NCBI GenBank assembly: GCA_946894095.1
Contig: OX335650.1
Location: forward strand, 4,898,001 to 4,962,000
Direction of reading: 5' to 3'
Length of the DNA: 64,000 bases
DNA from: Incurvaria masculella
Lineage: Eukaryota > Arthropoda > Insecta > Lepidoptera > Incurvariidae
Notes under the pieces: generated by a model
The model's input: only the letters and a program-made list of their open reading frames with translations
Databases searched by the model: none
Told to the model about the DNA's origin: nothing
Shown here: positions 22,462 to 34,605 of the stretch, in pieces
Numbering within the stretch: the stretch's first letter is position 1
Layout of the letters: every line of letters starts with the position of its first letter
Program-made: the position numbers and the translations under genes

Positions 22462-22610
22462 TTTTTCACCAACTGCTGATTAGCTTAATCGTCACATATT
22501 AAAGGCCTTTCTTAGCAGCTTGCAATCAAAATACCATTACAAGATAATCAGCACTTTAGTAATAAAGGCCCTTTAAGTGTCGAATAAAATAAATCAGCAG
22601 TTGGTGAAAG
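22462..22610. mobile_element. Short MITE family 3, copy 1
   Basis: It begins TTTTTCACCAACTGCTGATT and ends AATCAGCAGTTGGTGAAA. A related copy is at 47122-47264 with the same internal TTAGCAGCTTGCAA-type and AAGATAATCAGCACTTTAGT segments. Confidence 0.8.
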
Positions 22611-22642
22611 GTAGGTCACAATATAACACATTATTTATATAC

Positions 22643-22806
22643 TTAAGCGGGGCTTACGCGAACAATTTTGAAGAAAGATTAGATTTAAATGACCTTTTTT
22701 AACTTGACGTTTCGAAAGGAGTTACATCCAATCGTGGTCACGGCAGAACCTGAACGGTACTTATATCTGGTCATTCTTTAAAATTGTTCGCGCAAGCCCC
22801 GCTTAA
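22643..22806. mobile_element. TTAA-flanked MITE family 4
   Basis: The ends read TTAAGCGGGGCTTACGCGAA and TTCGCGCAAGCCCCGCTTAA, about 27-bp inverted repeats with TTAA at both edges. The element is 164 bp and non-coding, and lies close to family 3 copy 1. Confidence 0.85.
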
Positions 22807-23504
22807 GTACAAAAATAATGTGTATAAAACACGAAAGCTTAAGATTTATGTATATCACAATATTAGCCCATAAAACAGCATTCCCAAGTCATACCATGAT
22901 CTATCCCTTACTTGAATAAAGGGATTGCGCTGTTCCTATAGGCTACTATCATAACGGAGTTGTGAGGTGTTAGCTATCCATGTCAGGTTGCAAAAACAAA
23001 AAATCGAAACTGAACAGAAACATGGACAATTTTTCGAAGCCGCCTCGAGCACAGAAACGTAAATTGTATTGTATTATCTCATATTCTTCGGTTACCCGGG
23101 ACGGGCCGTCATATTAATATGAAACATTGTCTTCCTGGTATACCAATCATTTACAGGAGGAAAGTGTAAATATGGGTTATATTTACAGAAGCGTTATGTA
23201 AAAGAATGCCATATTTCGGCCCACCTAAATTATGTTGTGTTCCAATTATTAAATGTTTCAATGTGACACCATTGTTTAAAATATAAGTAACTAGGTTATT
23301 TTACAATATTTATCTGAAAATACGTCTCCACATGTCCTTATGTGGCGTTCAAACGTTTCTATTTTCGTGTATATATCAATTTACTTCTAAATGTTATTGT
23401 TTTCAGCTGTAATTGTGAATTACAAACAATATGATAGAAACAGTCTATGATTTTGAAATGATTTTACTAGAAAAGTTAAACCCTATCAACATTATGAAAA
23501 GTTT

Positions 23505-23765
23505 ATGTTTTCCCATCATTCATTTCATTATGCTCTATATGAACACGACCACATAGAACTGGGTAGAAAACAAAATATATTTTCAATCACAAAATCGTCG
23601 AACATCTCCAATATCATCTTCCAAAGCGATAGTACAAACTGGCGGCTTCAACCCTACACTCTAGTAAGTAGGAAGGGAACATTAAAAGGGTTATCACTGC
23701 ATGCTAATGCAATAATCTCGGAAAAGAAGTAAACAGGTTCATACCCTGGTAGTCACGTCCGCAGT
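23505..23765 (-). mobile_element. Degenerate SINE family 1 copy
   Basis: Order and motifs match the SINE body at 42735 (GAACACGACCACATAGAACT, GGTAGAAAAC, CAACCCTACA, TAGTAAGTAGGAAGGG), strongly diverged. Confidence 0.5.
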
Positions 23766-26700
23766 CGTCGACATAGGAGGCCAGAGGCGTTGACCCTCAT
23801 GCTTCACCATTTGCTGGAACAGTTGACTTGTCACCACCCTAATAATTACTTACACATACACGGAAAAATATTTGTCAATAAATAGCCCTCAAAGTATTAA
23901 CAATTAATCAAACGCACCCTGCACGGCTACAATATTCCGATAGATCGCTGAAGGAGGCTTGGCTGGTCGCGACAAAACGAGGCTTCCACGGTGCGGGACA
24001 AAGAGCCCGCGAGTTCCGAATTACGGAACTTTGTTTAGGTGTTGTTAGCCAGTTTCTATTATTTGCCTGGCCATTAATAACTTGGAGATACGCTCGGAGC
24101 ATTGTCGCCGTCCTAATGGATGAGTTGAGAGGAAAGTATTGTATCGGGGACGGCTGAGGTGTGTACAATTCCATGAAGCTGGGCGTGTCATTTAAACTGT
24201 AATTAGATCAAGCTTCGACCAGGCAGGAGGGGAAATTCGGGGAAGTTCCTGCAAGGCTGCTTTGAGGCTGGTTTCACAATTAACTGTGTTTATTTATACC
24301 CATTATGTGTAAATATAACGTCAAATTTAGACGGTTGTAGAAGAAGCTATAAAGGCGCCTCTAGATCCCCTGTATGAACCAATATTACATTTTGAATGCG
24401 TCTCTACACAGCGCCGAATTTAAGGGAGGGCGACCGGGGCAACGGCCCGGGGCCTCCACAAAAGAGGGGCCCCGATATAAATTGTACTTATAACAAAAAT
24501 TATGTAAATTCAAATATGCAAGCCTAAAGCACTCATTGTACAATAAAAAAAAATACATCGCCTCGTCTTACAACTTTTTGTTGTTTATTGTTTTTCTTTA
24601 TTTTTGCTGATATAATTAATTGGAGGCATTAACGGCTGCAGGAACTGCACTGGTGACCACCAATTAAAGCTGTCGTGAAGGCAGCAGAAATCTAAGATTT
24701 GAAAATTGTAAGAAATACATTGTATGAAATACATTCAAATCACTGTGCAAAATTGTGCCTTGGCCAATAGCCACAATTTTGCACGGCGTCTGCAATAAAC
24801 TAGTTATATCGTCTTCCAGGTCCTAACGGTTCCCTATCCCTAAGTTGACGGATTTCTGAATGCGTTTATGAATCTCTGAATATGACTGCCGTATTAGAAG
24901 AGAACCCGCCAAAAGTAAGCACGAGATTAGCACCGGACTAACCACACAAAAACCTGTTTAGTCCGGCGTAATAAAGTTGGTCCTTCTGAATACGGCTGTT
25001 AATGTTCAAATGGTTCACTATGATTATAAATTACTCAAAGTTCATTGCTTTCTGTGTAATGTCTACGAGGAACTTTGTAAATAAAGGTCGGACACGGAGA
25101 TCGTCGATTTCCATGTGGTCGGAACTCAACGTCTACGCGTCTGTACGAACATGATACCATCAAATTATCTGAATTAAATTCCAGCAGTTTGTAACTCACA
25201 TTAGAGCACATGGCCCATAGGAACACCGACGGATGAGCGGGGAATGTTTTTCACGTGAGCAGGCACGTTGCCAGTTCGGAAGCGTCCCCTATCTAGCGGC
25301 AATAAAACAATAAATTCGGGATTTATTGAAGAAAACAAAATAGAGATAATGCACGCGAAACTTTTCCCCGGCGTAAATAAATTTGGGACCCTACTCAGTA
25401 AGTCATCGCCATTATGTCGGGATTTTTTCTTAAAATTTATTGTCTCCGGCCGTGCTCAGCAATATTCATATCGGGCGGAGCAAACTCTAACCGCGGTCCC
25501 TGCAAATGGAGACTAAAGAGTTTTTTATCGCGGTCTTTGGAGATCGCGTAATTTATTTGTGAACTTTCCACACTTCTGCCGAGATTGAGAGCTATTTATA
25601 TGAGCGATGGGCTCTGCAATCTGCACGGAACGAGTCAGTCGAGTCGGCTGTCTAATCGTGCAAATGGATCGCGATCCTTCCCAGCGCCGCCGGCTTTTAT
25701 CGGCTGGAAGTTTACTAAAAATAATGTTGTCATCTTTTAGCCGTGCGGAATATTGAGTTTGAGAAAAAAATATTGGGAAGATAATCCGAAAGTTTGAGCT
25801 CTAGAGGCGATGGGTAGAATCAGTGGTTTAGTAAAAGAAGATGTTATTACAGCTGAGATTACGCTCGTAACTTTGTAAGCTGATTTCGGGTAAAGTCAGA
25901 GACGGATTTTTACACCGACGAACGCCAGGGTTTATAGTTATTAAATATTTACTCACACTTAACAAATTAAACAACATAAGTATTTCTTTAGTCATGCGGG
26001 GGTCTACTTTCAAACTACACTGCGGATGACAACCATTCGATTGAAAACTTTTCGTGTTCTTCATGTGAGTACAAGGCCAGAACCGTTTGTCGTTGTTAGT
26101 AAAATTTATTCAATTTGGGAAACAGACACCGAGACAACATTGGTCTTAAAGGACACATTTTTGCCCATCCTACTCTATTATTTTAAATAAATTTTTAATT
26201 GAAAATCCCGTCGAAAGTGTATTTATTATACCTCACCATTAATTACTTTTTTAACGTTGAAAAATCTTTGTAACCTATTCGTATGTAAATTATATACTTA
26301 AATGTAGAACTTTGGGTTGAATGAATCTATGCTTTGATAAACAAACAGAAATGCATTATAGCCACATTATCAAGTATAAGCACTATAAAGGGTCAAGCAG
26401 CCTTGGCATGCGACGCAGCTGCTTTACCATCGCTCTACGGAGCTCAAATGATCGAATCGTTTGAGCGATTTTCTAGAATCTTCTCCACTGAACATCATGT
26501 TCTACGATCTTCCCTTTTATTCATTCCACCTTACAAATTTGGCAGTGTATGACGCTATAGATTCCTCGGCTACGGCAATCCCCCTTCACTCCATTATTCC
26601 TTCCTTATTTATTTACCCCTTATCTCGCAAGGTAAGGGAGCGTCACGGAGCCTGCCTCTGCCTCCGAAATATTAATGATATTCCTCGCCTTTCGTGCGCG

Positions 26701-29151
26701 ACGCTGCGTTTCGTGCGGACGAAAATGCGACGACGTCCGGAGAGCCGCCGTAAAGACGAACGGGTGAAATATTTAAACATTTCCGTGGCTACCCGCAACA
26801 ATATACACAAAGGCTGCGAGTTGTGCAAGGATGCGAGGCCGAGGTCCTTGCTGTTTCCGCGAGGTCGGTGCAGCTCCTATTACATTTCACCCATTTCACA
26901 ATGCACTTGCTATCTGAGCTAGTTAAATATTAAATAAATATTTGAGTATTAAATATTTCATTGCAAGTTCTAGATCTTTCGTGAAATATTGACATTTTAG
27001 GAACATAGAAAACGGGTACCTTTGCATTGAATTAATCTTTACCAACTCTGAATATCTGGTCCTGTTTTTTATCTCGGCTCTAAGTTGTTGGGTCGTTTAA
27101 TTTTAATAATTATAACGTTAAAGTTATTCTGTTTTATTAAACCTCAAAACATACGTTAACCCGTATAAACTATATAGGTTATGATTATAATATGTTATAT
27201 TGATCAATCGCAAATTATGTTTATGTAAGTTAAGGTTATTATAATATTGCTTAAATTAGAATTTCTAAATCGTTGGACGTCACGTTCACAAATTTGAATT
27301 TAGACCCACTTTATGGTATCATTGTCATCCGAACAATACCTCACGATTTCACTGAATCAAGGGACTAAACGTCATTTCGTAAACGTTGCTTTTAATGATT
27401 CGGTCTAAGATTCTGAAGCCATTCCATGCCAAAGGTTGAAAGAACTGCCTAGGCGTGCGTTATGTGTGTTATGAGCTGAGTTAATATTTACTGTGTGAGA
27501 TCTACAATTATTTTTTTTATCAAATCTACCTTAAAACGTTAATTTCTCAAAAACGAAAATTGTGGGGTGCATAAGGGCTGCTCCTTACACTCCTTACAAT
27601 TGTCTAGTGCACCTCACATTTATAATGCATTGTCATCCAGTTGTACTGTGTTTAAAATGTCAAGTCACAAGGTGATCGGGAAGTTAATTTAAAATCCATT
27701 AAAAAATGTGTAGCGAACAAATGGACAAACGAGAAAGCAATTTAATAAAATCGTATTAAGGGCGTGATAAGGACCGATTGCGTTCAGTGTAACAAACAAT
27801 ATTTAATTATATTTAAAACTGGTAACAATTTATTAACTACAGCGAGGCACGATAATATTAAAATAAATTGGTATATTCATTTAAAAAATATCTTTCATCG
27901 TTTTGAAATTTCAGAATAAGTTGTAGATTTTTTAATATTACGCGAAGAAGTAAATGCAATCAGATATTGTCACGCCCTTCAGAAGCGATGTGTAGGTACC
28001 GAATTTAGTATATGTAAAACCGAATTCTAAAGGAGAAATAACCAGTCTATTAAAATAAAATAGATTAAAAACAGACCCAATTAATGTAGTAAAATAAAAA
28101 GTAAATTCATGCAGTTATCCTGACAATGCGGGTTTTGAAAAGGTATGCCAAAGTTTTTTTTCGTTTTTGTAAAACTTATAGAGTAAAAGGTGTTAATTCG
28201 TTTACCTAGAATACTCGGTTTGAAGCAACAGCCGAATTATCAGTACACCTGTCGTACATATATGTACGCTGTAACTATCGTTGGATTCGTAACTATCCTT
28301 CTAAGTAGGACCATTCGAAATCAGTGCTCCATAGCTCAGTGAACTGGCTCGAGAAACAGGATTTGCACTACACTAGCCGTGGAGAGCTCTTCTGTTCGAC
28401 CCTAGGCCGCAGCACAATGTGCTCTTATCGTACCGATTCAGTCATGCCTTTGCTGGCCACATTATACTGCACAAAAACTTATCCCAAGGAGTCCGCTCCA
28501 TGTTTAACCTCGGCTCGGTGAGTTTCAATGTCGTCTCGACTCGAACGTTGGCATTTCGGATCTCCCCCGCCCGCAACGCTTTTGTTAAGCGCGCCAGCCG
28601 GTTTTCCTATTTATTGTTTTGGGATTGGAAAATGTTGCAGCGAGGTGTGCTTTATTTCCAGCGATATTTTATTGCGCGCCCCAATGAAACTCCGTTCGCG
28701 TGGATATTGTGATAAACGCTGCACGAAATCGCGCCCAATTTCGCGTCGCCAAAGCTAACTGAATAAATACCGCCTGTGCATTTAAAAATATGTAGAAACC
28801 AATATCGTGCACCATAGGCGCCGGTTTCGCATTGGAATAAATGCTATACGAATAACCTGCTAGGCAAATTCGCACGCTCATGTATTTTCCACCAAAAGGT
28901 TAGGTTAGCACGTTATGTGGTTGATAGAGTGGATAATGGTCTCCAAATTAAAGCCAGCGCTACTGTATTCTTTCGCTAAGAACCTTAAAAACTTTCTAGC
29001 TTGTCGCCTTCACTTTTCGGAAGATCTGCACTGCGGTGTTTTCCCCTAAGATCCATTCAGGGGCAGGAGTCCTACACTAGGAGGATGTCTTACACATTGA
29101 ATTGTAAGTTTTCCATGTCAAACCTTTCGCTGCTTAAGCTGCACTTACAGA
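23766..29151. other. TMTC1 intron interior, about 5.4 kb without exons
   Basis: Repeats seen: a GGGGCAACGGCCCGGGGCC-containing segment (24410-24490) and half of a MITE with GTTTAGTCCGG motifs (24877-24975, compare 36840-37062). A MITE of the GGGCGTGATAA type at 27756-27982 is listed separately. Blocks at 25240-25720, 26500-26900 and 28320-28890 are less AT-rich than the rest and could be conserved intronic elements; I see no exon with both splice sites and a family match. Confidence 0.45.
27756..27982. mobile_element. TTAA-type MITE family 5 (GGGCGTGATAA), copy 1
   Basis: The left end is TTAAGGGCGTGATAAGG; the right end is TGTCACGCCCTTCA, so the right TTAA is mutated. Related copies are at 51965-52324 and, with a variant end, 43581-43985. 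Confidence 0.65.
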
Positions 29152-29748
29152 GAGTGGATTTGGTTCAGTGAGCGCAGTGCGAAACGGGGCAAAATGTTGC
29201 TGGACGCGCTCAGCACGCTGACGAAGAATACAGGCGCAGCAGTGCTGTTTGATAGGTACTCATAAAGATTGATTGTATGTACGGCACGTCTGTGTATGGC
29301 AGAATAAGCGCAGGACGGAACTGCGTATGAGCCAACGTGCTGCTAGAGGCGCTAAGCATGCTGCGCAAAAAGACCTTAAACGTAAAACCTCATTTTAACA
29401 AGCTCTAAATCTTCTACATTAGTACGCGTCGGCTGGCACGGTGCCTCGCTAAGGGTGGTTTCGCGAGGTGAAGTTAATTTGACTTTTCTAAGCGCCTTTG
29501 GTCTGTCAGAACAGCAACCCTGGCTAGTTAACGCAGGACGGAACTGCTTATGGGGCAACATACTGTTGACCGTGCTTGCAAAGCTGACGAAGGAGACCAC
29601 ATCGAGATGATGATGGGTATAATCTGCGCTCATATGAATATTTCAGTGTCTCGAGCGCAATGCGTCAATTCTTGCGGTGCTGCATGTTTCTGGCCGCGAT
29701 CAGCGTGCTGGCGGAGGAGGCCTGCGTGTTCGTGCTGTTGAACCTACA
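29152..29748 (+). pseudogene. Four decayed copies of TMTC1 exon 2
   Basis: Relics at about 29152-29253, 29284-29375, 29512-29608 and 29643-29748 each align to the exon at 29778. Shared segments include GACGCGCTCAGCACGCTGACG, GCGCTAAGCATGCTG, CTGACGAAGGAGACCAC and CGATCAGCGTGCTGGCGGAG against the exon's CGCGCTCAGCATGCTGGCGA. Each has shifted frames or stops. They lie head to tail directly upstream of the live exon. Confidence 0.8.
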
Positions 29749-29777
29749 CTAACAGTGATCATTGTGTCATGTGACAG

Positions 29778-29924
29778 GTCTGGTGGAGCTAGCGCGGGAA
29801 GGCACTGCGTTTGGGGCAGTGTGCTGCTTGCCGCGCTCAGCATGCTGGCGAAGGAGACAGGCGTGACGGTGCTGCTACTAAACTTGGCCTTCGACCTGTA
29901 CCGCAGCTGGCCCTCCTTCAGAAA
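29778..29924 (+). CDS. TMTC1: TMTC1-like gene, visible exon 2
   Basis: The exon follows acceptor GTCATGTGACAG and ends AGAAA/GTAAGT. It encodes a lumenal loop, then VLLAALSMLAKETGVTVLLL, the conserved AKE(T/Q)G motif and helix of TMTC proteins. Its phase (1 nt completes the previous codon, 2 nt left over) matches exon 1 at 15683 and exon 3 at 31176. Four decayed copies of this exon lie just upstream, so correct selection of this last copy matters for the transcript. Confidence 0.9.
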
Positions 29925-30066
29925 GTAAGTGTATTTTTTCATATTTATTTGCATTCAAAAGATAATTCTGTGCTTAAAATATAATAAGAGCTTTGAAATT
30001 AGATTATGTGCTCAAAATTTTATAAAAAAAATTATCTTCATCAAAAGTTACATCCATTTCTTGCAA

Positions 30067-30616
30067 TTAAGGCGGCCCAACCCGGCGGGCCTAACTCATT
30101 CGCGGGCACGGTACAAAACCGTGCTGTTGCGCTCTGGGACCTTCTCTGTTTCAAAGAATAAGACAGGCTCCGTGATGAGGAAGATGCAACATGTCCACAA
30201 AAAAGACAATGTGCATAGTGTATGATTTGGTAAGATTTACGAAAATTTTAATTTCAAAACGACTTATAGCTAAAAGTAAACCACGACCGCTGTAGTCAAA
30301 AATCTAACAAAAACCAAATAGATCATAAATCTTGATTAAATAAGCTATGTCTGATGACTAATCTTTTTACGATGTTCTTACTTTATCATAGCGTAATCTA
30401 CCTCCAAAGTTATCGTATAAAACCCGTGAAAAATTCGAACTTTCGGACCTTATAACTTATAAACCAAACATAATTTTAAAATGCCAATGGTCATCAGACA
30501 TCTAGTTCGATCAAATAAAGCTATTTTGAGCAAAATTTTGGATCTCTGACAAGAAATATGGGCGTGATCTTCTTTCCCCTTTTGTATGGGGAGATGAGCG
30601 GGTTGGGCCACCTTAA
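30067..30616 (-). mobile_element. TTAA-flanked MITE family 1, copy D
   Basis: The 550-bp copy is in reverse orientation. The left end TTAAGGCGGCCCAACCCG has one substitution; the right end CGGGTTGGGCCACCTTAA is intact. It lies in the intron between TMTC1 exons 2 and 3. Confidence 0.92.
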
Positions 30617-31175
30617 CTTTAAAACTACGCCAGCATAATCATGTAAGTATCCTCTGACAAATGAAAGAAAAAAATATTGCTTTATATTTCTTAAAGGCGG
30701 TTGCAAAGTAAAAAATATCGTAAAATAAGTTCTAATCAAAAACCACTTCGAAATATCTACAATTATTTTCCAGATTGTCAAGGAATTCGATTATGAAAAG
30801 TATAATGATCGACCGTGAAGCAAGGAAACATTAATGAAAAAACCCGGTCAAGCGTGAACGTGTTTACGCGTCGAAGGTCCCATGATTGCTGGCTTCAGAA
30901 TCTAGCTTTGTCTGAAAAAGTATGACGTTTTGTGCATAAATAATTAGTTGGTGCACAACTACCTGTGCACCTATATTAATATATTTTTTTCAGAATGTTT
31001 AAAAACCCGTCAATAAGAGAACAATTCGGGACAAAATGCGTGTGACTGACAGACACCAGAGTCAGTCACTAACAAACCCTAATAACTACAATAAAGGAAC
31101 GTAGCTACTCACCACGAAAGTGTATTGCTTGGAAGTAATTGATAGCATTAACAAAATAAACTAAATATGTTACAG
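30617..31175. other. TMTC1 intron remainder
   Basis: Contains a reverse-oriented scrap of SINE family 2 near 30793-30866 (CGACCGTGAAGCAAGGAAAC). Otherwise AT-rich and featureless. Confidence 0.45.
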
Positions 31176-31352
31176 AACACAGAGCGGAATAAGATGGAAC
31201 AAAAAGAACTCCCGGCTGTTGGTGCGAGCCAGCAAGCTGCTGGTGTCGCTAGTTCTGCTGCTGTCGGTGCGCCTGGCGCTGCTGCAGGGCTCACTGCCCA
31301 CCTTCAGCCAGCAGGACAACCCAGCGGCCTTCCATCCCAGCCTGCTCGTCAG
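31176..31352 (+). CDS. TMTC1: TMTC1-like gene, visible exon 3
   Basis: After acceptor ATGTTACAG it encodes a basic stretch, a Leu-rich membrane helix (KLLVSLVLLLSVRLALLQ) and the conserved lumenal segment PTFSQQDNPAAFHPS; donor TCAG/GTGTGA. The DNPA motif is typical of TMTC proteins. Phase matches exon 2 (AA+A) and exon 4 (AG+A). Confidence 0.93.
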
Positions 31353-32081
31353 GTGTGAACAACTTCGCACTTTATCGAACGACTCCTTTTTACAAGCTTA
31401 ATTTTGGGCATTTATACCGCTGTACTTTAAGGAGGTGCGTTCATGTAGATAGCGCCATGGTCGTTCGTAACAACCATCGTATTCCCGAAGGAATGAGGTG
31501 CCATGCCGGGACCTTCCTTTACGAGCACCGCTACATTGAACTGGATAAATACATGGATAGTTTTTCATTGACCCTTTGAACGCATTTTTATCCAATACAA
31601 ATGGTACCTACCCTGGGCGGGCTAACACACAGGTAAGATCCCATTATTGTCTAACTAGTTTAATCCCGCTTAGTTAATACTATCAAATTGAATGAACGAC
31701 GATCGATGCGGCGTTAAGTATTGTCAGTGTTTTAAATCCAGTTGAATGGAGCCATGCGAGCGATGCAATATAAGGAAGGTCCTGCCATGGCACCTAGTTT
31801 CAATGAGGTGTGTTAAGCCAATGTCGTGACTGCATCATTACAATAGGTTCGTTATATGTCCAGTTGCATTAAACACATAGAAGAGGAACGGAACCTACAG
31901 TTTTACAAGTATTCCGAACCATGGAACAGCTCGTGAGAAAATGCACAAACTCAGAAAAATGCATTGCTTATTACTTCCTTGGAATTGCATCAGCCAATTT
32001 TCATCTGCACCCGGCTTTTTGTGGCGTAGGGATGGTTGTTTTCGATCGACAATTTAAACTAGGTTACCGTTTTTCTTCCAG
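31353..32081. other. TMTC1 intron with SINE fragments
   Basis: Minus-oriented SINE family 1 body at about 31430-31635 (GAGCACCGCTACATTGAACT) and smaller pieces at 31775-31840 (plus) and 31890-31965 (minus). A 159-codon frame starting at 31921 is partly SINE plus the following exon and is not an alternative start. Confidence 0.6.
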
Positions 32082-32271
32082 ATTCATGACGTTCTGCTAC
32101 CTCGCCGCGTTCAACTGGTGGCTGCTGCTGTGCCCGTGGACGCTGAGCCACGACTGGCAGATGGGCTCGGTGCCGCTCGTGGCGACCCTGGCCGACTCCC
32201 GCAACCTGCTCACGTGCGCGGCTCTCGGAGCATTGCTCCTCCTCGCCTACAGATGCTTCACCGATCTGGAG
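32082..32271 (+). CDS. TMTC1: TMTC1-like gene, visible exon 4
   Basis: Acceptor TTTTTCTTCCAG; donor GGAG/GTAGAT. It encodes TFCYLAAFNWWLLLCPWTLS, then HDWQMGSVPLV and a second Leu/Ala-rich helix. The DW(Q/S)MG-PL motif is a TMTC hallmark within the DUF1736-type domain. The last codon is complete, so the next exon is in phase 0. Confidence 0.95.
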
Positions 32272-32870
32272 GTAGATAAAGTTGTTCGCTTACGTTTTAA
32301 GTTCTCTCGTCTTCCACCTCATTCTCCTAAAAACAAATATTTGCGCAGCATATTGCTTCCAAGCACACAACAGTCAACTTTCGCGACAAAGTTGCTTTGA
32401 CCATAACTACTTCATCTATAATCGGCTGCTATCCGCCAACGCTGCTATTTTAACTGCTTAAAATAAACTAGAAGTGATTTCTCTCGATCGAGTCTCAGTA
32501 ACCAGTTACCAGCGATCACCTGACCAATTTTTAAGACAATAATCTCGTTGGCTTCAATAGACGGTTTCAGACTGGTTTCATCATTCCATCATGACTGCAA
32601 AAACTAGGGCTTTGTCCCATATAATTCTACGTCCAGGACAAATGTTGTTTCAGTCATTCGGTCACAGTTTAAAAAAATATACTTTATCGTCTGGGCATAA
32701 CATATTTTGTTTATTTTGAAGTCGGGCAGTGTAACAAGAGAGCTCTTAGAAGCAGTAAATGAGAAACTGGGAGAATAATTATATAGGAGAACATCTAAAT
32801 CTCAACATATAAATCAGAACTCCTGCTCGCCCAAGTCTATGAATGAGCACAATGTTTTGGACGTGTGCAG
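32272..32870. other. TMTC1 intron, no feature seen
   Basis: Unique-looking AT-rich intron without recognised repeats. Confidence 0.4.
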
Positions 32871-32992
32871 GCGCAGCGTCACACGCCGGCGGTGCTGGGT
32901 CTGCTGCTGCTGGTGGTACCGTTCGTGCCTGCCGCCAACGTATTCGTCACTGTCGGCTTCGTCGTCGCCGAGCGGGTGCTCTATATACCCAG
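32871..32992 (+). CDS. TMTC1: TMTC1-like gene, visible exon 5
   Basis: Acceptor GTGTGCAG; donor CCCAG/GTCAGT. It encodes one membrane helix (VLGLLLLVVPFVPAANVF) and VTVGFVVAERVLYIP, corresponding to the conserved F-VAERVLY-PS segment of TMTC proteins; the terminal Ser comes from the next exon. Confidence 0.95.
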
Positions 32993-33166
32993 GTCAGTGT
33001 TTGTGACCACTGATCTTAAAATGACGGCAGCTAGATTCCTTCAAGCAAATCTATAACGGATCTGCCGCAGGTTCTTAAGTTGCACCGTTTACCAGACTGC
33101 TACAATAGACTGTTCATTGCTGCATGGGTGCTTTTCTTCCAATACAAACATCTTCCGTGTCCGCAG

Positions 33167-33328
33167 CGTCGGCAGCGTACTGATCACGGCGTACGGCGCG
33201 CAGCTGATGTGGCGCGCGCGCGCACCGCGGCGGCTCGTGGCGCTCGGCGTGGGCGTGCTGGTGGTGAGCAGCGCGCTGCGCACGCAACAGCGCAACCGCG
33301 ATTGGAGGACCAAGGATACGCTGCTCAG
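33167..33328 (+). CDS. TMTC1: TMTC1-like gene, visible exon 6
   Basis: Acceptor GTCCGCAG; donor CTCAG/GTGATG. It encodes VGSVLITAYGAQLMW, a last membrane helix (LVALGVGVLVVSSALR) and QQRNRDWRTKDTLL. R-NRDW-TE/KD-LF-like sequence marks the transition from the membrane domain to the lumenal TPR region. GC content is much higher than in the adjoining introns. Confidence 0.95.
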
Positions 33329-33937
33329 GTGATGATCGCCTTCCGTCTTTGAGCTTCCTCAAATTAGCTACGAAGACTTAAAAGATGTTTCTCCTACTTC
33401 TACAATTTCATTCCATATTGTTTCCCTTATTACATCAACTGACTGAATGAAATTAGCTGCTATGTGATAATCAAGTATTATTTCGTCTTAAGCCTGTGAA
33501 ACTGTGGAAATCAGTTACTTCACTTAAACGCAATTTTTCTGAGGATGTTTTGAAATTTTTAAAAAGAAATAAATTCTAAAGAACAGATTTTTCTACTATG
33601 ATAGTGTGGTACAGAATAGTAATTCCGGTGTGATATTCTCCTCAATTCGTTGAAGGTACGGATATATTCCAGGTTTTTGTAGTAATGCCTTGTGCACCGA
33701 AATTTAGAGTTATCACTACATTCCGTAGCAAGCCATTGTGACCGTTAAGAATAATTTCATCCAATATCCTCATACAATTGTCTCATTTACCTAACCTTAA
33801 TGATGTTGGACATAATAAAGAATGATTAAACGAAAGTGATTATGACATCAGATTTACTTAATTTAACGCATCATCATTTGCATTGTGTGCCATAAAATTT
33901 CCACTTGAAAATATATCAAGTTCTTATTGGTTTTCAG
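33329..33937. other. TMTC1 intron, no feature seen
   Basis: AT-rich intron. Neither relic exons nor recognisable repeats were found. Confidence 0.4.
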
Positions 33938-34051
33938 GGCGGATCTGGCGACTCTCCCTCACAATGCGAAACTTCACTACAACTATGCTAATTTCTTGAG
34001 AGACTCTGAGAACCAAGAAAACGCCATTTACCACTATAAGGAAGCTTTAAG
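33938..34051 (+). CDS. TMTC1: TMTC1-like gene, visible exon 7 (TPR)
   Basis: Acceptor GGTTTTCAG; donor TTAAG/GTTTGT. It encodes a TPR: AKLHYNYANFLRDSENQENA followed by IYHYKEAL. TPR repeats form the lumenal helical solenoid of TMTC proteins. Confidence 0.93.
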
Positions 34052-34220
34052 GTTTGTCTTTTCTCCATGTGGCCATTATCATATTTAATTATTGAATTTG
34101 GTTTGCATACCTCTTATTTCATATACACATCTTCATAATTTGTAATTATTTCATGATAGGTGTTGTAGGATGGGTCTATGTTTGTAGGATGGGTTTAAAG
34201 CTTTTTATCTATGCTTACAG

Positions 34221-34364
34221 GTTATGGCCCAGTTATGCAAGCGCACACAACAACCTTGGGACGCTAATTGTGGGTACGGGCAAGGCGGAGTACCACTTCC
34301 TACAGGCCATCAAGTACTCTCGGGACCACGTCAATGCTCATTTCAACCTAGGAAAACTGTACAG
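34221..34364 (+). CDS. TMTC1: TMTC1-like gene, visible exon 8 (TPR)
   Basis: Acceptor ATGCTTACAG; donor ACAG/GTCAGT. It encodes SYASAHNNLGTLIVGTGKAE, then YHFLQAIKYSRDHVNAHFNL and GKLYR: one TPR and the first helix of the next. Phase matches both neighbours. Confidence 0.93.
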
Positions 34365-34427
34365 GTCAGTACTGAATACCCCATGAAAGACATTTTAGGA
34401 ATATTGAGAGGGCTTGGTTAAATTTCC

Positions 34428-34605
34428 GGAGCCACGCAATTCTGGAGCGGTACGTAGCATATATCGCTGGCGTACGTGGATCTTCTCCTCATAAAGCTAT
34501 AGCCCAAGCGAGTATCAGTGATTAGGCAGGTGCTGACTCTGGACCCGCGCAACTCAGAATACCATTCCATCTACAGAAATCAGCGGACATGGAAGGACGG
34601 GAGTC
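34428..34605 (+). pseudogene. Decayed full-length copy of TMTC1 exon 9
   Basis: It aligns along almost its whole length to 34813-35012. Shared stretches are CTGGAGCGGT, TACGTGGATCTTCTCCTCAT, AGGCAGGTGCTGACTCTGGA and CGCAACTCAGAATACCA. Indels break the frame and no good acceptor precedes it. It lies between live exons 8 and 9. Confidence 0.85.

Noticed and set aside
26461..26922. 153-codon ORF in the TMTC1 intron
   Set aside because: No family similarity or domain, frequent Ser/Arg/Cys with no pattern, and no phase-compatible splice sites with neighbouring TMTC1 exons. I cannot exclude an unknown small gene.
31921..32400. 159-codon ORF as an independent gene
   Set aside because: Its first third is SINE sequence and its centre is TMTC1 exon 4 read through both splice sites.
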